From: Candidula unifasciata | Taxonomy: Eukaryota > Mollusca > Gastropoda > Stylommatophora > Geomitridae | Reading direction: 5' to 3' | NCBI GenBank assembly: GCA_905116865.2 | Contig: CAJHNH020000792.1 | Span: 62,001 to 126,000 of the forward strand | DNA: 64,000 nucleotides | Shown: piece by piece, positions 32,663-42,347 of the stretch | How positions within the stretch are numbered: position 1 is the stretch's first letter | Layout: every line of letters starts with the position of its first letter | Translations under genes and position numbers: made by a program | The notes under the pieces: generated by a model | The model's input: only the letters and a program-made list of their open reading frames with translations | Databases searched by the model: none | What the model was told of the DNA's origin: nothing

Positions 32663-33894
32663 ATGCTATGTTTCCCTTCAATTAAGAGTACACATTAAGA
32701 GAAGCGATGGACCAACAGTCTGCATATAAATAAGCCAGATTTGTTGTGGGTTTTTTTAAACGCGCACACAAACTTAAATTCTGGAGCAAGACAAAAGTCC
32801 AGAAGAGGATGAACTGCCAGAACTTTCCACCGGAGTTTACAGCTGTGAAGACTAAGAAGAAGAAGTTGTTATGCGTTGTCTTAACGTTTGATTCGAAAAA
32901 CGAGATAATTTTGCCAAATTTCCTGCTGTTAAAGAAGAAAAGGTAGTATACCTTGCAAGCATTTAGCAGACATTCTGACTTCGGCCGTTTAATTGGTGAT
33001 CAAATAGAAGGAGAAGAAGAGCCAAAACTGTATTACTTAAAAATGAAAATTGCTAAAGCACTGAAATTATACAGTCTACCCGTTTTCTATTTGCCGTTTC
33101 AGATGATGTTCAGAATCCCAGGGATGCTTGTATTGTCCGAGCCAGATGCTATCACAAGCCTTAATTTTCTGTATAAGAACAAAACGATCCAGATGAGTGA
33201 ATACAAGCAACTCCTTGCCAGCTGTGTCAAGCTGCTGTGTAAGCCTGACGACCGTTACAGCGCAGTTTTTGTGAAAGCCAGGCCGTGTACCACCAATGTT
33301 TTGGAAGATATTTGTCTAGTCTTTACCAAATTTCGATACCTCTTTATGTATAGAAACAGTGTCAAAAGTGTCATGTCAAATCTTCATCAGCTTCAGCAAG
33401 ATCCGGCTCCAAACTGTCTCCGTTTTGTAATGGACAGCGTTGTTCTATCGGCAGTGCTCCCGTTTGTCAGGTCCTACTTTTATTATTATAACGTTTTTCT
33501 GAATGAGAAAAAGGTCCCAGGGGTCGATCCGAAAAAATTAGGTAGCGTTGGGATTCTGACTGCTGCTTGGGCAGCCAGTGTTGCCCAGTGCTCCGATCTG
33601 AGATACAAAGGTTACAACGTAGGCTCTATCTTATACGAAGAGTTCATGAACAACCCCAGACGCTCGTTGTCCGTCCTTCTACAGCGCCTGGACATCAGAG
33701 GAGAGTATCTCAGCTGTGCTGCAGAAGCACTGAAAGTAGATTTCAACAAAGGAGCAGCCCATGACTTGGCCTTAGATTATCGACGCGCCCTGTCACCAGA
33801 GAGCAGACAAGAAGCAGATAACATTCTCAAAGCATACGGGCTTCCTAAACTGGGCGAGAGATATGAGCTTCCTGGGTTACTAAAGTTGGAATGA
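27057..33894 (+). CDS. Sulfotransferase-fold protein, three exons (27057-27137, 29353-29841, 33103-33894)
   Basis: Joining the three exons gives 453 codons plus a TGA stop, with both introns in phase 0. The 5'-PSB/P-loop ARSGSTLLSQ (about residues 181-190) closes exon 2. Exon 3 continues directly with PGMLVLSEPD (196-205), the spacing usual in PAPS-dependent sulfotransferases. A 3'-PB-like motif YRNSVKSVMSNL lies at 273-284, and a late SILYEEFMNNPRRSL block resembles the family's C-terminal 'YEdl..dP' region. These motifs imply PAPS binding and sulfate transfer to an unknown acceptor; the substrate cannot be told from sequence. A short hydrophobic run (ILVFILF) opens exon 2, but I see no clear signal peptide. 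The upstream in-frame TAA in the leader supports the ATG at 27057. No frame break is seen. Exon 1 is the least certain part. No polyadenylation signal was confidently placed downstream. Confidence 0.85.
27845..28105. repeat. (GAA)n/(CAA)n microsatellite
   Basis: About 110 bp of pure GAA triplets, then mixed GAA, CAA and AAG triplets. In intron 1 of the sulfotransferase gene. Confidence 0.95.
28228..28610. mobile_element. MITE-like repeat with ATCTCCCCAA ends, copy 2
   Basis: Same family as 15.55-15.93 kb, with AATCTCCCCAAAC at left and GTGGGGAGATT at right. It lies in intron 1 of the sulfotransferase gene. Confidence 0.68.
29025..29305. mobile_element. MITE with CACGGGACAGTC inverted ends, copy 1
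   Basis: Long imperfect inverted repeats: CTTTATTAATATCCTAC and CACGGGACAGTCTAA at left, with the complements at right. The interior has three units of a GCCTAGGCTGCA-type repeat. It ends about 48 bp before the exon 2 acceptor of the sulfotransferase gene. Confidence 0.68.
29353..29841 (+). CDS. Sulfotransferase gene, coding exon 2 (ends in the P-loop)
   Basis: 163 codons. The acceptor is a pyrimidine-rich stretch ending TTTCAG at 29352 and the donor is CAG|GTATTT at 29842. The last residues, ARSGSTLLSQ, are the nucleotide-binding loop. Reading past the donor meets a stop within four codons, which makes the splice site firm. Confidence 0.85.
29912..30178 (+). mobile_element. tRNA-derived SINE, family S2
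   Basis: The only + strand copy here, starting with the tRNA-like head (GGTCGTGGGTTCG). It lies 70 bp after exon 2 of the sulfotransferase gene. Confidence 0.85.
30338..31931 (+). mobile_element. Tigger/pogo-like DNA transposon remnant
   Basis: Ends CAGTGG...CCACTG flanked by TA. The transposase start (30884 onward) has the ITEEIKKEVVEKYERV helix and, one frame over, CMSNSTISTILKKEA, the second helix-turn-helix. Later come YRPEQVFSCKETGLFW, in which Lys replaces the catalytic Asp, and GHQPMQERQTLLFCANASGD...LLVYHFENPR. Frames are broken and the last catalytic region is missing. It lies wholly in intron 2 of the sulfotransferase gene. Confidence 0.8.
30520..30720 (+). mobile_element. LINE C-terminal tail fragment
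   Basis: The frame through 30527-30700 reads RPREKMLDSLTLWHGG and later DRHDYQRHTAW, a pattern typical of the end of endonuclease-RT LINE proteins. It lies inside the Tigger remnant, between its left end and its transposase start, so it is probably a nested insertion. Confidence 0.6.
32425..32607 (-). mobile_element. GACT-family repeat
   Basis: Inverted copy in intron 2 of the sulfotransferase gene; ends before a (GA)n run. Confidence 0.78.
32612..32654. repeat. (GA)n microsatellite followed by a G run
   Basis: About 21 GA units, then G9, in intron 2 of the sulfotransferase gene. Confidence 0.95.
32690..32945 (+). mobile_element. GAA-tailed repeat
   Basis: Body with GGACCAACAGTCTGCATA and CCAGAAGAGGATGAACTG, followed by an AAGAAGAAG stretch. 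Same family as 53.2 kb and, inverted, 41.6 and 59.8 kb. Confidence 0.68.
33103..33894 (+). CDS. Sulfotransferase gene, coding exon 3
   Basis: 263 codons plus stop, starting after a good acceptor (pyrimidine tract ending GCCGTTTCAG at 33102). The open frame continues about 150 bp upstream of the acceptor, but that part is intronic: the residues just after the acceptor (MMFRIPGMLVLSEPD) are what follow the P-loop in this family. It contains the 3'-PB-like motif and the C-terminal helical region. Confidence 0.9.
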   Translation: MMFRIPGMLVLSEPDAITSLNFLYKNKTIQMSEYKQLLASCVKLLCKPDDRYSAVFVKARPCTTNVLEDICLVFTKFRYLFMYRNSVKSVMSNLHQLQQDPAPNCLRFVMDSVVLSAVLPFVRSYFYYYNVFLNEKKVPGVDPKKLGSVGILTAAWAASVAQCSDLRYKGYNVGSILYEEFMNNPRRSLSVLLQRLDIRGEYLSCAAEALKVDFNKGAAHDLALDYRRALSPESRQEADNILKAYGLPKLGERYELPGLLKLE

Positions 33895-34320
33895 AATTTA
33901 GCTGTAGATGAATAGTTCATGTGTGTTTGCCCTAGACTTGTGCCTACTTATTTACCGATTAGAACACAGTGTATATAAGAAATCGATACCAGGAATGTTT
34001 GTAATCATGTTAGTTATCTCATGGACATCATGGCTTCATCTCACCTTGGTTCTTTTGCTCCTCTCCTTGTCTAAATGAAGTATAAATAGCAGGAGAGTGC
34101 TTTTTTTGTAAGCTTTTAACAAAGTGGTTCACAGATACTCTCTTACTTCATATGTGCATCGTTTACATGGTCGAACTCTCTTTCAGCTTATATTGATCCG
34201 ATTGTATAACTGTTACCTATAAATATATTGAGCTCAAGTTATAATAAGGTGTGACTCTGTGCCTCAGAGGTTAGTGAGAGTGTTTAACAATTTATGGATT
34301 CTCTAGTACTGCCTTCTTTT

Positions 34321-34490
34321 TGCTATGGAAAGGGTTGTTCCCTCAAAAGTTCTGCCGCTTGTGAGGTCCTACTTTTATTATTATAACGTCTTTCTCGATT
34401 AGAAAAAGGTCCCAGGGATCAATCCGAGGAAATTGGAAAGCACTGGGATTCTCAAACTGCTTGGGCAGCTAGTGTTGTTCAATGTCCTAT
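34321..34490 (+). pseudogene. Decayed partial copy of sulfotransferase exon 3
   Basis: About 170 bp align to 33426-33596 of the intact exon, including the segment encoding VRSYFYYYNVFL and VPG. An in-frame TAG replaces the Asn-Glu region and a small indel follows. It lies about 430 bp beyond the intact stop codon on the same strand. It is best read as a remnant of a local duplication. No other exon of the copy was seen. Confidence 0.85.
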
Positions 34491-34787
34491 CCTCTAGCAC
34501 CAGAGTTCGATTTCTGCTGCTTGTGTTTTCTTTTCCGGATTGCAGTACGAGAATCATACAGTGGAAAAGATTTGTATCTCACCACGAAATGTTTTCCAAA
34601 ACAGCAGTAGATATATTATAGGCTATATATAGCAAACCTTCATTGTGAAGGCGGCACACACATTTTTTCAATTGAAAGAGAATCAAAGATCAGTATACAA
34701 GTATCAAACCAATTTCAAGAACATTCTCATTAGTGTGTGCATTGCAGATCATGTTATTCTATAATTCTTTTGTCTCTGGTTATATTT

Positions 34788-35026
34788 GTCGGCTCTGTGG
34801 CTAAGTCGATGTGAACGCCTCGCAATGCCGGGATGCCGGGTTCAATCCCAACTGCGGGTCATGCGCCTTGCGTTGGTTTCGACAGTGGTATCAAGATAGC
34901 CGAGCGTCCAGAAAGCGATGGTAAACTACTGGACGTAAATTTGCTTAGAAAAACCATGCACCAGCCAGGGGCTGTTGGGGTTGGTTCTGCAACGTCCTGT
35001 AAAGGATACGCAACTAACCTAACCTG
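34788..35026 (+). mobile_element. tRNA-derived SINE, family S1
   Basis: The head has Pol III A-box-like TGGCTAAGTCGA and B-box-like GGGTTCAATCCC; the body ends CGCAACTAACCTAACC. Three - strand copies occur in the window. Confidence 0.85.
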
Positions 35027-35184
35027 GTTATATTTATTAATCCGTGTAATCCCTGTCTTTTCGTGCTACCATTTATGTCGCCAAGTATTAATTTTCTCTG
35101 ATTTCATCGAAAATTGTTTGCCTATAAATCATGCTAGTTGCTAAAATATTTTTCTACTTTTTTTACGGCATGTAAACTCTTCGC

Positions 35185-35265
35185 TTGCTGCTGAGGACGG
35201 GGACGGGGCGCTTATTGTGGTATCCCGAGTGCTGTAATATCGATTCTTCATTTAAGATTAAACGT
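35185..35265 (+). mobile_element. Short LINE 3' end fragment
   Basis: About 80 bp related to the terminal segment of the copies at 2.4 and 26.8 kb. Too short for more. Confidence 0.35.
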
Positions 35266-35809
35266 CATATGGTATAGCCAAGAAATGTGACAATTTCCTT
35301 CATATGTGTATGATGTTTCATTTGTGTTATAAAATTTGTAAGTAAACATTGTTTTTTACTTGCTAATGATGTGTTCAATATTCTTCTGGAAAACTGTTCA
35401 GTAACTTATTTAACTAGATTAGCAGTTATAAACGTGAATTGTTTTATCGTAATTTGAATGTAACGTGCCTATTTATGAATAATAATTTAATTTATTGTTA
35501 TTAACTAATTTTTTTCTAGTCATATAATGACCTACATATGCTCCCCTTGCCCTCCTTTTTTTCTCTACCATAGACATTTGTGATATCTTTCTTAAAAGCC
35601 ATAATGAAATTCTTTCTTTATCTCTGTCTATCACTATAACTTGAGTTTTAAACGCTGCTATGTGAGTCTAAAGAAGTTTTGATATAAAAGCTATATGGCA
35701 GAAGGAACTATACGTATAAATGGGATATAATATGTTTATGTACCAACTGTTTGCAGTAGAACTAGGTAAGAAAAGAATACTGTCTTTAAACTATTTAGTT
35801 CCCCTTGAG

Positions 35810-36008
35810 CAGTGGCTCTTAACCTTTCTAATACCGCGACCCTTTAATTTAGTTCTTTATGTTGTGGCGACCTCCAACCATACATATACTTTCGTTGCTA
35901 CTTCATAACCTCAACGAATATGTGTTTTGCGAAGGTCTTTGGCTATCTCTGTGAAAGGATCGTTCTACCTCCCAAAAGAAGTCGCGACCCACAGGTTGAG
36001 AACCGCTG
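35810..36008. mobile_element. SPIN-like hAT MITE, copy 1
   Basis: 199 bp with terminal inverted repeats CAGTGGCTCTTAACCT / AGGTTGAGAACCGCTG and a perfect 8-bp target duplication CCCTTGAG (35802-35809, 36009-36016), as expected for hAT. The interior (GCGACC...GTTGCTACTTCATAAC...GTCGCGACCCACAGG) resembles the SPIN (Space Invaders) family as I remember it. Confidence 0.88.
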
Positions 36009-36089
36009 CCCTTGAGGGTTATTAGGGTAGCGTGACCCTTTCAGGGGGAGAGGTGGAGCTTCGAGGGAGAGGGGATGGGGAAGAATAAA

Positions 36090-36933
36090 CCCAATACTTT
36101 TGACGAGCATGTCGCAACAAGCGACTAACTAAGGGTGTAGCATTGGATGTGAAATCGGATGTGACAGTGTCTTTGTGTGCATTTCGATACGGCAAAAGTA
36201 ACCATCTGCGCTATCAAATCAGCTTATGAACGCTTGTAATGCTGATGTAGGGGAATTAGTGGAGAACCACCTATTTAAGCTCACCAAGAAAGAGATGGAA
36301 CCTCAGAAAGTTAGATGGAGAGATTCGAAGAGTATGAACTCAGAGGGAGGGAGATAAGAGCGATAGCGAGATAAATAGAGAGAGAAAGAGAGAGAAGAAT
36401 GGAAGGTTCTTAGCATTTTTATCAGCGCAGTGAGGTGAAGCAATGTTTTCTGAAAAGATGTCGGCGTCAAAGTTATAATAAACCTTTCTACTGGAATATA
36501 CGGAACCCAATACTTTTGACGAGCATGTCGCAACAGGCAACTAATTAACGGTGTAACCTTGGCTATGAAATCGGGTGTGACAGTGTTGGTGTCTCGTATC
36601 TTTGCATGAAGTTCGGTACGGCAAAACTAACGATTTGCGCTATCCAATCAGCTTGTGGGCGCTTGTAATGTTGATGTAGGAGAATTAGAGGAGAACCACC
36701 TATATGAGCTCACAAAGAAAGAGATGGAACCTCAGAAAGTTCGATGGAGAGATTTGAAGAGTATGAACTCAGAGGGAGAGAGATAAGAGCGATAGCGAAT
36801 TAAATAGAGAGAGAAAGAGAGAGAAGAATGGAAGATGTTCTTAGCATTTTAATCAGCGCAGTTAGGTGAAGCAATGTTTTCTGAAAATGTATCGGCGCCA
36901 AAGTTATAATAAACCTTTCCACTGGAACAGACG
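36090..36933. repeat. Two-copy tandem duplication, 416-bp unit
   Basis: Both units start CCCAATACTTTTGACGAG (36090 and 36506) and end near AATAAACCTTTCYACTGG. The copies differ by scattered substitutions and small indels. No gene is apparent in either. Confidence 0.88.
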
Positions 36934-37076
36934 GTGTTCCACTTCACAGACATATTCAGCTGCAGGTTGCGAAGAGGTGGGGTGGGGGGAGTTCCTTGGA
37001 TATACTTCAGTGATATAGAAGCCAGGAAGAGTTTAGAGCGGAGTCATTTAGTGCAAGAGACACAACTGCAAACGCA

Positions 37077-37122
37077 CCCCCACCCCCACCCCCCCCACCC
37101 CCCCCCCCCCCCCCCCCCCCCC
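37077..37122. repeat. Poly-C tract
   Basis: 46 bp almost all C. Among the longest of many C or G runs in the window (others near 1038, 1146, 3127, 11080, 17132, 43768, 52287, 57361, 57742, 59275). Confidence 0.95.
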
Positions 37123-37169
37123 AAAAAAAACAAAAACGAAAGTTACCTGCTTTGTTTGATACGTAGAAG

Positions 37170-37385
37170 ATAAGTTAGTTGCGTGTCCTTTACAGAAAGT
37201 TGCAGAACAAACCCTAGCATTTTTTAACAGTTGTAGTTTTACGTTCAGTAGTTTGCCATTGTTACTGGACGGTCAGCTCTCGGTATCAGTGTCACAACCA
37301 AGGCAAGAAAAATAGTCAGCAAATGGGATCGAACCCGGCATTACGAAGCGCCTTCGCTACGCCTAAATCACAGACACCGACAGAT
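37170..37385 (-). mobile_element. tRNA-derived SINE, family S1, diverged
   Basis: Recognisable from the GTTGCGTGTCCTTTACAG start to the complement of the B box (GGGATCGAACCCGGCA). It is more degraded than the other copies. Confidence 0.75.
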
Positions 37386-37732
37386 AACAGAATAGAAGAT
37401 AATCCATTCAAAAATAATAACGTCTCTCTCCGTTTCCTTCCTCGCAACTTTCACTGAGGCCGTCAACCAGCTTTCCCCAATACAGGTAAAACGAAGGTAT
37501 ATTTCTGTGTATATTTTATCCACACAAAAACCTCCCCCTCCCCCATCCCCCTTTTTTAAGTTTCGTGTAAGATAATGTGCACGTTCATTGATTTTTTTTT
37601 TTTTTAATGTTATGTATGAAGTACAGAGTGTCCATATCGTTTCACGTGTGTGGAGATGTTAAGGATGAGATAAGAGCACTTGTGAATCAGTTCTGAGTGT
37701 TTATGCGATATTCTTCACTAGGTCTTTACATA

Positions 37733-38680
37733 CAAGGTCCGACAATTAAGTAATGAGACTGATTTTATTACGGCTAAGACAAAAGTGCCATCTATGAAGC
37801 AAAGCATGGAATCCAAAAAGGCAACCTTAATCTATGATCCGGTAACTTTGCATCACCGCCTGATAAGCAGACGACCAACAAGCCGCCATTTTTTACCTAG
37901 TTAAATGGGTATTGTTTCGAAATCAGCATGAAGTAAAAAAGATAACATTAGATTCTGTTCAAAACTAAGAAAAAGCGCCATTAAGACAATTCAATTGATG
38001 CGACAAGTTTATGGGGATAATTGTTTATCTGGTGCACAGATTTTCAGGTGGTATTCACGATTCAAACATGGTGTAGAAATGATTACTAATGCAACTAGAC
38101 CTGGACACCCAATTTCTGTTTTTAATGTTTTCAACTCATTGCAAAAGTCACAGAAAGGATACAAGAAGATCGTTGTTTCACTTTCAGGATGAAGGCAGAT
38201 GAATCTAGTGTTAATAGAGAGACACTTCGTAAAATTTTAGTGCAAGATTTAGGCAAGAAAAAAAATTGCTTGCAGGTTTGTACCACATTCGTTGTCTGAT
38301 GACCAAAGACATCAGCGGGTTGAGTACCCATCGTCAAAACAGGAATTTTTGGCCCCAAAACAAGTGTGTGTTCTCAGTCTTCCACTCTATTCCCCAGGAT
38401 TGTCTCCCTGTGATTATTTTCTATCCCTAAAATTAAAGTTACCATTAAAAGGACGCTTCTTAGGCGATATTGATGACATCCAAAGGGCTGTAACATCGAC
38501 TTTAGGGGCCCCCATAGCAACAGAAGAACTACAGAGGTCGTGTCAGTGTTCGTTAGATCGTGCTACTCACTGTATCAATACACAAGGGGTTTACTTTGAA
38601 TATAATACAGGCTTTATCTTCAACTATTGATTATTTTAATTTGTATGCAATTAGTCTCATTCCTTAATTGTCAGACCTTT
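37733..38680 (+). mobile_element. Mariner element with internal deletion
   Basis: TIRs of about 28 bp (GGTCCGACAATTAAG at left and its near-complement at 38650-38677) flanked by TA at 37731-37732 and 38681-38682. The transposase N-terminus (LMRQVYGDN, IFRWYSRFKHG: helix-turn-helix) and the C-terminal piece (LYSPGLSPCDYFLSLKLK) remain. The middle, which holds the first two catalytic Asp residues, is deleted, and frames are shifted. At 948 bp it is about 300 bp shorter than usual. It cannot encode transposase but might be mobilised in trans. Confidence 0.9.
37995..38630 (+). pseudogene. Mariner transposase pseudogene
   Basis: The N-terminal HTH half is in frame at 37995-38110. The linker follows in a second frame to about 38310. 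The C-terminal 110 codons (38292-38630) keep only the third catalytic Asp (SPCDY). The DD pair is lost by deletion near 38320. Confidence 0.85.
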
Positions 38681-38699
38681 TACATATTTAAAAGAAGGT

Positions 38700-39005
38700 T
38701 TGGTAGTTTCTTATTAGCTTACCACAACATGGGAAATCCACAGGTCACGGGAGAGTCTAACATGGCAGGTGGTGGTAGATTAAGCGTATATGTTTGGTTA
38801 GGGTTTAGGTTAGGGTTTAGGTTAGGGTTTAGGTTAGGGTTTAGGTTAGGGTTAGGTTAAGGTTATGTTTATGGTTAGGGTTAGGTAAACGCGCGAAAAC
38901 CTTGGCCTTGGAAGAAACGCACTACAGCACAGAAACCACGGACCTTCTAGAGTATGAGACTGTCCCGTGACGTCATTTGTGGTTGGCTATAAACAAAGCG
39001 CCGAA
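38700..39005. mobile_element. MITE with CACGGGACAGTC inverted ends, copy 2
   Basis: Same terminal sequences as the copy at 29.0 kb, but the interior carries a telomere-like TTAGGGTTTAGG array. It starts about 20 bp after the mariner element. Confidence 0.65.
38795..38887 (+). repeat. Telomere-like (TTAGGGTTTAGG)n array
   Basis: About 90 bp of 12-bp units made of TTAGGG and TTTAGG. It is internal and inside a MITE, so not a chromosome end. Confidence 0.9.
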
Positions 39006-39170
39006 GATTTAAATTAATAAGTATTCGGAAAAGAATTATTCAATTTCATATTATTTCTTATGCAGAAAATAGTTCCAATTTTCTACAACAACAAAACTAG
39101 AATAATCGTAGGAAACGAACAATAGTGCTCGTGAACTGTGAAACTTAACGTGATTCGCTATCCTCGAAGC

Positions 39171-39354
39171 CAGTGGTTCTCAACCTTCCAAATGCCGCTA
39201 CCCTTGAATACAGTTCATCATGTTGTTGTGACCCCCAAACCATAACATTTTTTTCGTTGCTACTTCATAACTTCAGTGAATATGTGTATTCGACCCCTGT
39301 AAAATGGTCGTTCGACCCATAAAGGAGTCGTGACCCACAGGTTGAGAACCGTTG
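39171..39354. mobile_element. SPIN-like hAT MITE, copy 2
   Basis: 184 bp, same ends and interior as the copy at 35.8 kb. The target duplication is imperfect (CTCGAAGC / CTCCAAGT), so this copy is older or mutated. Confidence 0.82.
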
Positions 39355-39623
39355 CTCCAAGTTCTAAGCCAAGAAACTCATTCTGAAATTCGAATGGGAT
39401 AATTTTCAAAACTTTTTAGATAGCGCCTGTGTTGGAAACCAGTCTTGAGTGGGTACCAGGAAGAGGAAAGAAAAAGATGCTGAAATTGGATAGGGCACAC
39501 GTTAAGAAATTCAAAAACCAAACTAATTTTTTTTTCAAGCGTCCTAGAATTGAAAACCGCAGATCAAAATAATAATAGTAATAATAAAAATAATAATAAT
39601 AATAATTAAAGCGACTACGAACT

Positions 39624-39624
<1 letters not shown>

Positions 39625-39683
<59 letters not shown>
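39625..39683. repeat. (CA)n microsatellite
   Basis: About 28 CA units. Confidence 0.95.
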
Positions 39684-39834
39684 GCACACAGAGTGTGAGA
39701 GAGATGAAGAAGCAGAGAAAAAAAGAAAAAGAAGAAGATCTGTTAAATTGTGACACTTATAGCATCCTTAGTTGTGTTGACTAGTGTGTGTTGAAAAGTG
39801 TATTACGTGATTGTTTTCTGTACAGTTATTCTAT

Positions 39835-40950
39835 AGAGCTGAGCTGAGTTTTAAGAACCGACATCACAACACCCGGGGCATTTCCATATGTGCTCCGTCC
39901 CCATCTTCAGCCAACAAAGAGTTTCAGTTCCGATGTTATTAGTAACCGTCTGATCGTATAACCATCTCGCTTTTCCTCTAAGTGTCGACTAGCTATCCTG
40001 ATCAATCCCCATTGCATCATTCTCTTTACATCGTGATAATCGACTAGTGCTTCTACACTATTCAATCACTCCCAAAGGGCTTAGACAACATATAGCTTAT
40101 CATGCACCAGTTCACTCCAAGTGGTGCAGAACCAGACAGTCTATATGCCTGTTCGTTTCCTGCATAACCTTGAGAAAATATCCAACCAATGTTAACTATC
40201 CTGGACCTCTGTAACGATCCGCGCCACTCTTACCATAGCATACTTGTCTCCACTTGTCTCAGCATGCTTTTCGAGTCAGTTGCGATCAAACATGTGTGTG
40301 CAGCCAACGAGAAGCCGCAGTGACAGCCTCTACCTCCATTCTCAAACCAGATGTGATATCGTATGCCAGCCTTTGTTACACTAAATGTCATCCATTCTTT
40401 TGATATAAACTCACGTGTATTTTTCTGCTTCCGAACGCAGAACTATCGGTATTGATAATCACATCACTTAGGCAGGGACTGTCATGAATCAGTTGTGGAA
40501 TCTCTGAATCTACAGCGCCTGCTGGCCAGTCCCTGCACTGCCGACTCGAAGTGATTAGAACTCTACAAAAGTCTGATTGCTGCTCGATCACTCTGACCCA
40601 TTCTTCTCCTCGCCAAATATTTTGAAGCATGCTCACAGATGTCTGCGCCATCCAATACCTTTCTGTTTTCGGTCTGTGGCTCTATATAGAGCAAGAAATG
40701 TTTTTTGTCTGCAACTGCTCTGAGGTAGAACTTCATTTACAGTACTTTGAGCCTATCTGCAATAGTCGTCAGTGCAAGTGCATATTGCATACACATTACT
40801 GGGGTATCTTGTGTACATCCTAGAATCACCTACATGGCTTCATTCTGTATGTGTTCAAGTTTCATCATCTGATTGTTTAATATGGTGAGTATTTTAATTC
40901 CATAATCTATCACTGAAATGTTTTAAATGTTGGTATTGTACGCTGGATCC
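39835..40950 (-). pseudogene. LINE remnant: RT C-terminus and RNase H (-)
   Basis: The - strand gives LEHIQNEAM*VILGCTQDTPV (end of RT), then the DVIINTDSSAFGS segment and RMEVEAVTAASRWL of an RNase H domain, then the C-terminal region shared with 19670-19900 and 55985-56335. Stops and frame changes are frequent. The element ends near 40950, where a short A-run begins. Confidence 0.78.
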
Positions 40951-41218
40951 AAAAAAAAAACGTTACATAACAAAGAGAAACAAAGGAGCAGTAAATAAAT
41001 CAATAAGTGTTTTGTTGTCTTTTTCCTCCGAGATTGCAATTGACTGGGCCATTATCCCAAAGTCACTACAACAGGGACAAATTCGAGATACCCCGTTCAG
41101 CTATAAACAACAGTTAGTTATAGTGGGACACACTTCCACTGCAAAAGGTAACTTGTCCTTATAGGCAGCAGACGTTCTGACAGTCAAATAAAGAAAACTT
41201 TTTTTCTGTGCTGCTGCT

Positions 41219-41225
41219 GCTGCGG

Positions 41226-41256
<31 letters not shown>

Positions 41257-41303
41257 TTCTTCTTCTTCTTCTTCTTCTTCTTCTTCTTCTTCTTCTTCTT
41301 CTT

Positions 41304-41334
<31 letters not shown>

Positions 41335-41400
41335 TTCTTCTTCTGTTTCTTCTTCTTCTTCTTTTTCTTCTTCTTTTTCTTCTTCTTCTTCTTCTTCTTC

Positions 41401-41438
<38 letters not shown>

Positions 41439-41470
41439 ATTATTATAATTTTTATTCAATCTCTTCTTCA

Positions 41471-41501
<31 letters not shown>

Positions 41502-41606
41502 CTTCTTCTTCTTCTTCTTCTTCTTCTTCTTCTTCTTCTTCTTCTTCTTCTTCTTCTTCTTCAACTTCTTCTTCTTCAACTTCTTTTGTTTCTTCTTCTT
41601 CTTCTG
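41219..41606. repeat. (TTC)n/(TTA)n microsatellite, ~390 bp
   Basis: Mostly TTC triplets with a TTA block at 41399-41440. Homopurine on one strand. Confidence 0.97.
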
Positions 41607-41830
41607 CTTCGTGTCCACCGGTTGTAAACTCTGGCGGTAAGTTCTGGTTACTCGTCCACGTCTGAAATTTATTTAGTCTTGTTCTAGAACCTGGGTGTCA
41701 CGTGTATATCCCTTTTACAGATCTAAATCATTTGTATACAGACTATTGGCTCCTCCCATGCAGATACACTCCGATTTCGAAGGAAGCTCCCAATAGGTCG
41801 ACTCTTACGATATGCGTGTTGGGGAAACCG
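41606..41830 (-). mobile_element. GAA-tailed repeat
   Basis: Inverted body next to the long (TTC)n tract, which would be its (GAA)n tail on the - strand. Confidence 0.68.
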
Positions 41831-42347
41831 TGAGTTTATTTATGTTTTTCTCACAAAGAGGTCCTGGAACCCCCACACAGGGAATTTCACTGTGTCATTA
41901 TGTACAAGCCTAGAATATTCCTATCAACTATACCACTCGCGGTATCTACAGTAGAACCATCTTTATTTCTGTTTCCAGGTGCACCGAATCTCACTCCTCA
42001 ATTGATTTTTTTTTTTTTTTTTTTTTTCTATATCCTTTTCATGTCGGCATTCACAAGAAAACGTCACTTTTCACGGTCTGCTGCTTTTATGCCAATGGTA
42101 CCTCTTGTCATTTTACATTCCCTCATTTCCCTTTCTACTGTGTTGCTCAGTGTCTCAGTTGCTCGTACAAGTCTGCCTTCCCTTTTGCAGTGCACAGTAA
42201 AATTGTCTTTGCCAAACTGCCATGAGGCATTCTGCAAATAATGGCAGTTCTTCATTTGGGATCTTTTGGGTCAAAATATTCGTAATATTTTTCTTAGACG
42301 TTTATTTATAAAAATCTTCACTTTATGGTGATTATTATGATGACGTT

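Larger units (their letters stand above)
29842..33102 (+). other. Intron 2 of the sulfotransferase gene
   Basis: 3,261 bp, GTATTT...TTTCAG. It contains a tRNA-derived SINE (29912-30178), a Tigger/pogo remnant (30338-31931) with a LINE tail inside it, a GACT-family repeat copy (-), a (GA)n run and a GAA-tailed repeat copy. The stretch 31934-32420 is T-rich with nothing recognised. Confidence 0.75.

Noticed and set aside
32953..33102. N-terminal extension of the exon 3 frame
   Set aside because: No ATG at the start, and the P-loop continuity and acceptor at 33102 show it is intronic.
38795..38887. True telomere or chromosome end
   Set aside because: Short, degenerate, internal and inside a MITE.
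41184..41627. 144- and 139-codon polylysine and polyleucine frames
   Set aside because: Both strands of the TTC/TTA array; low-complexity artefact.
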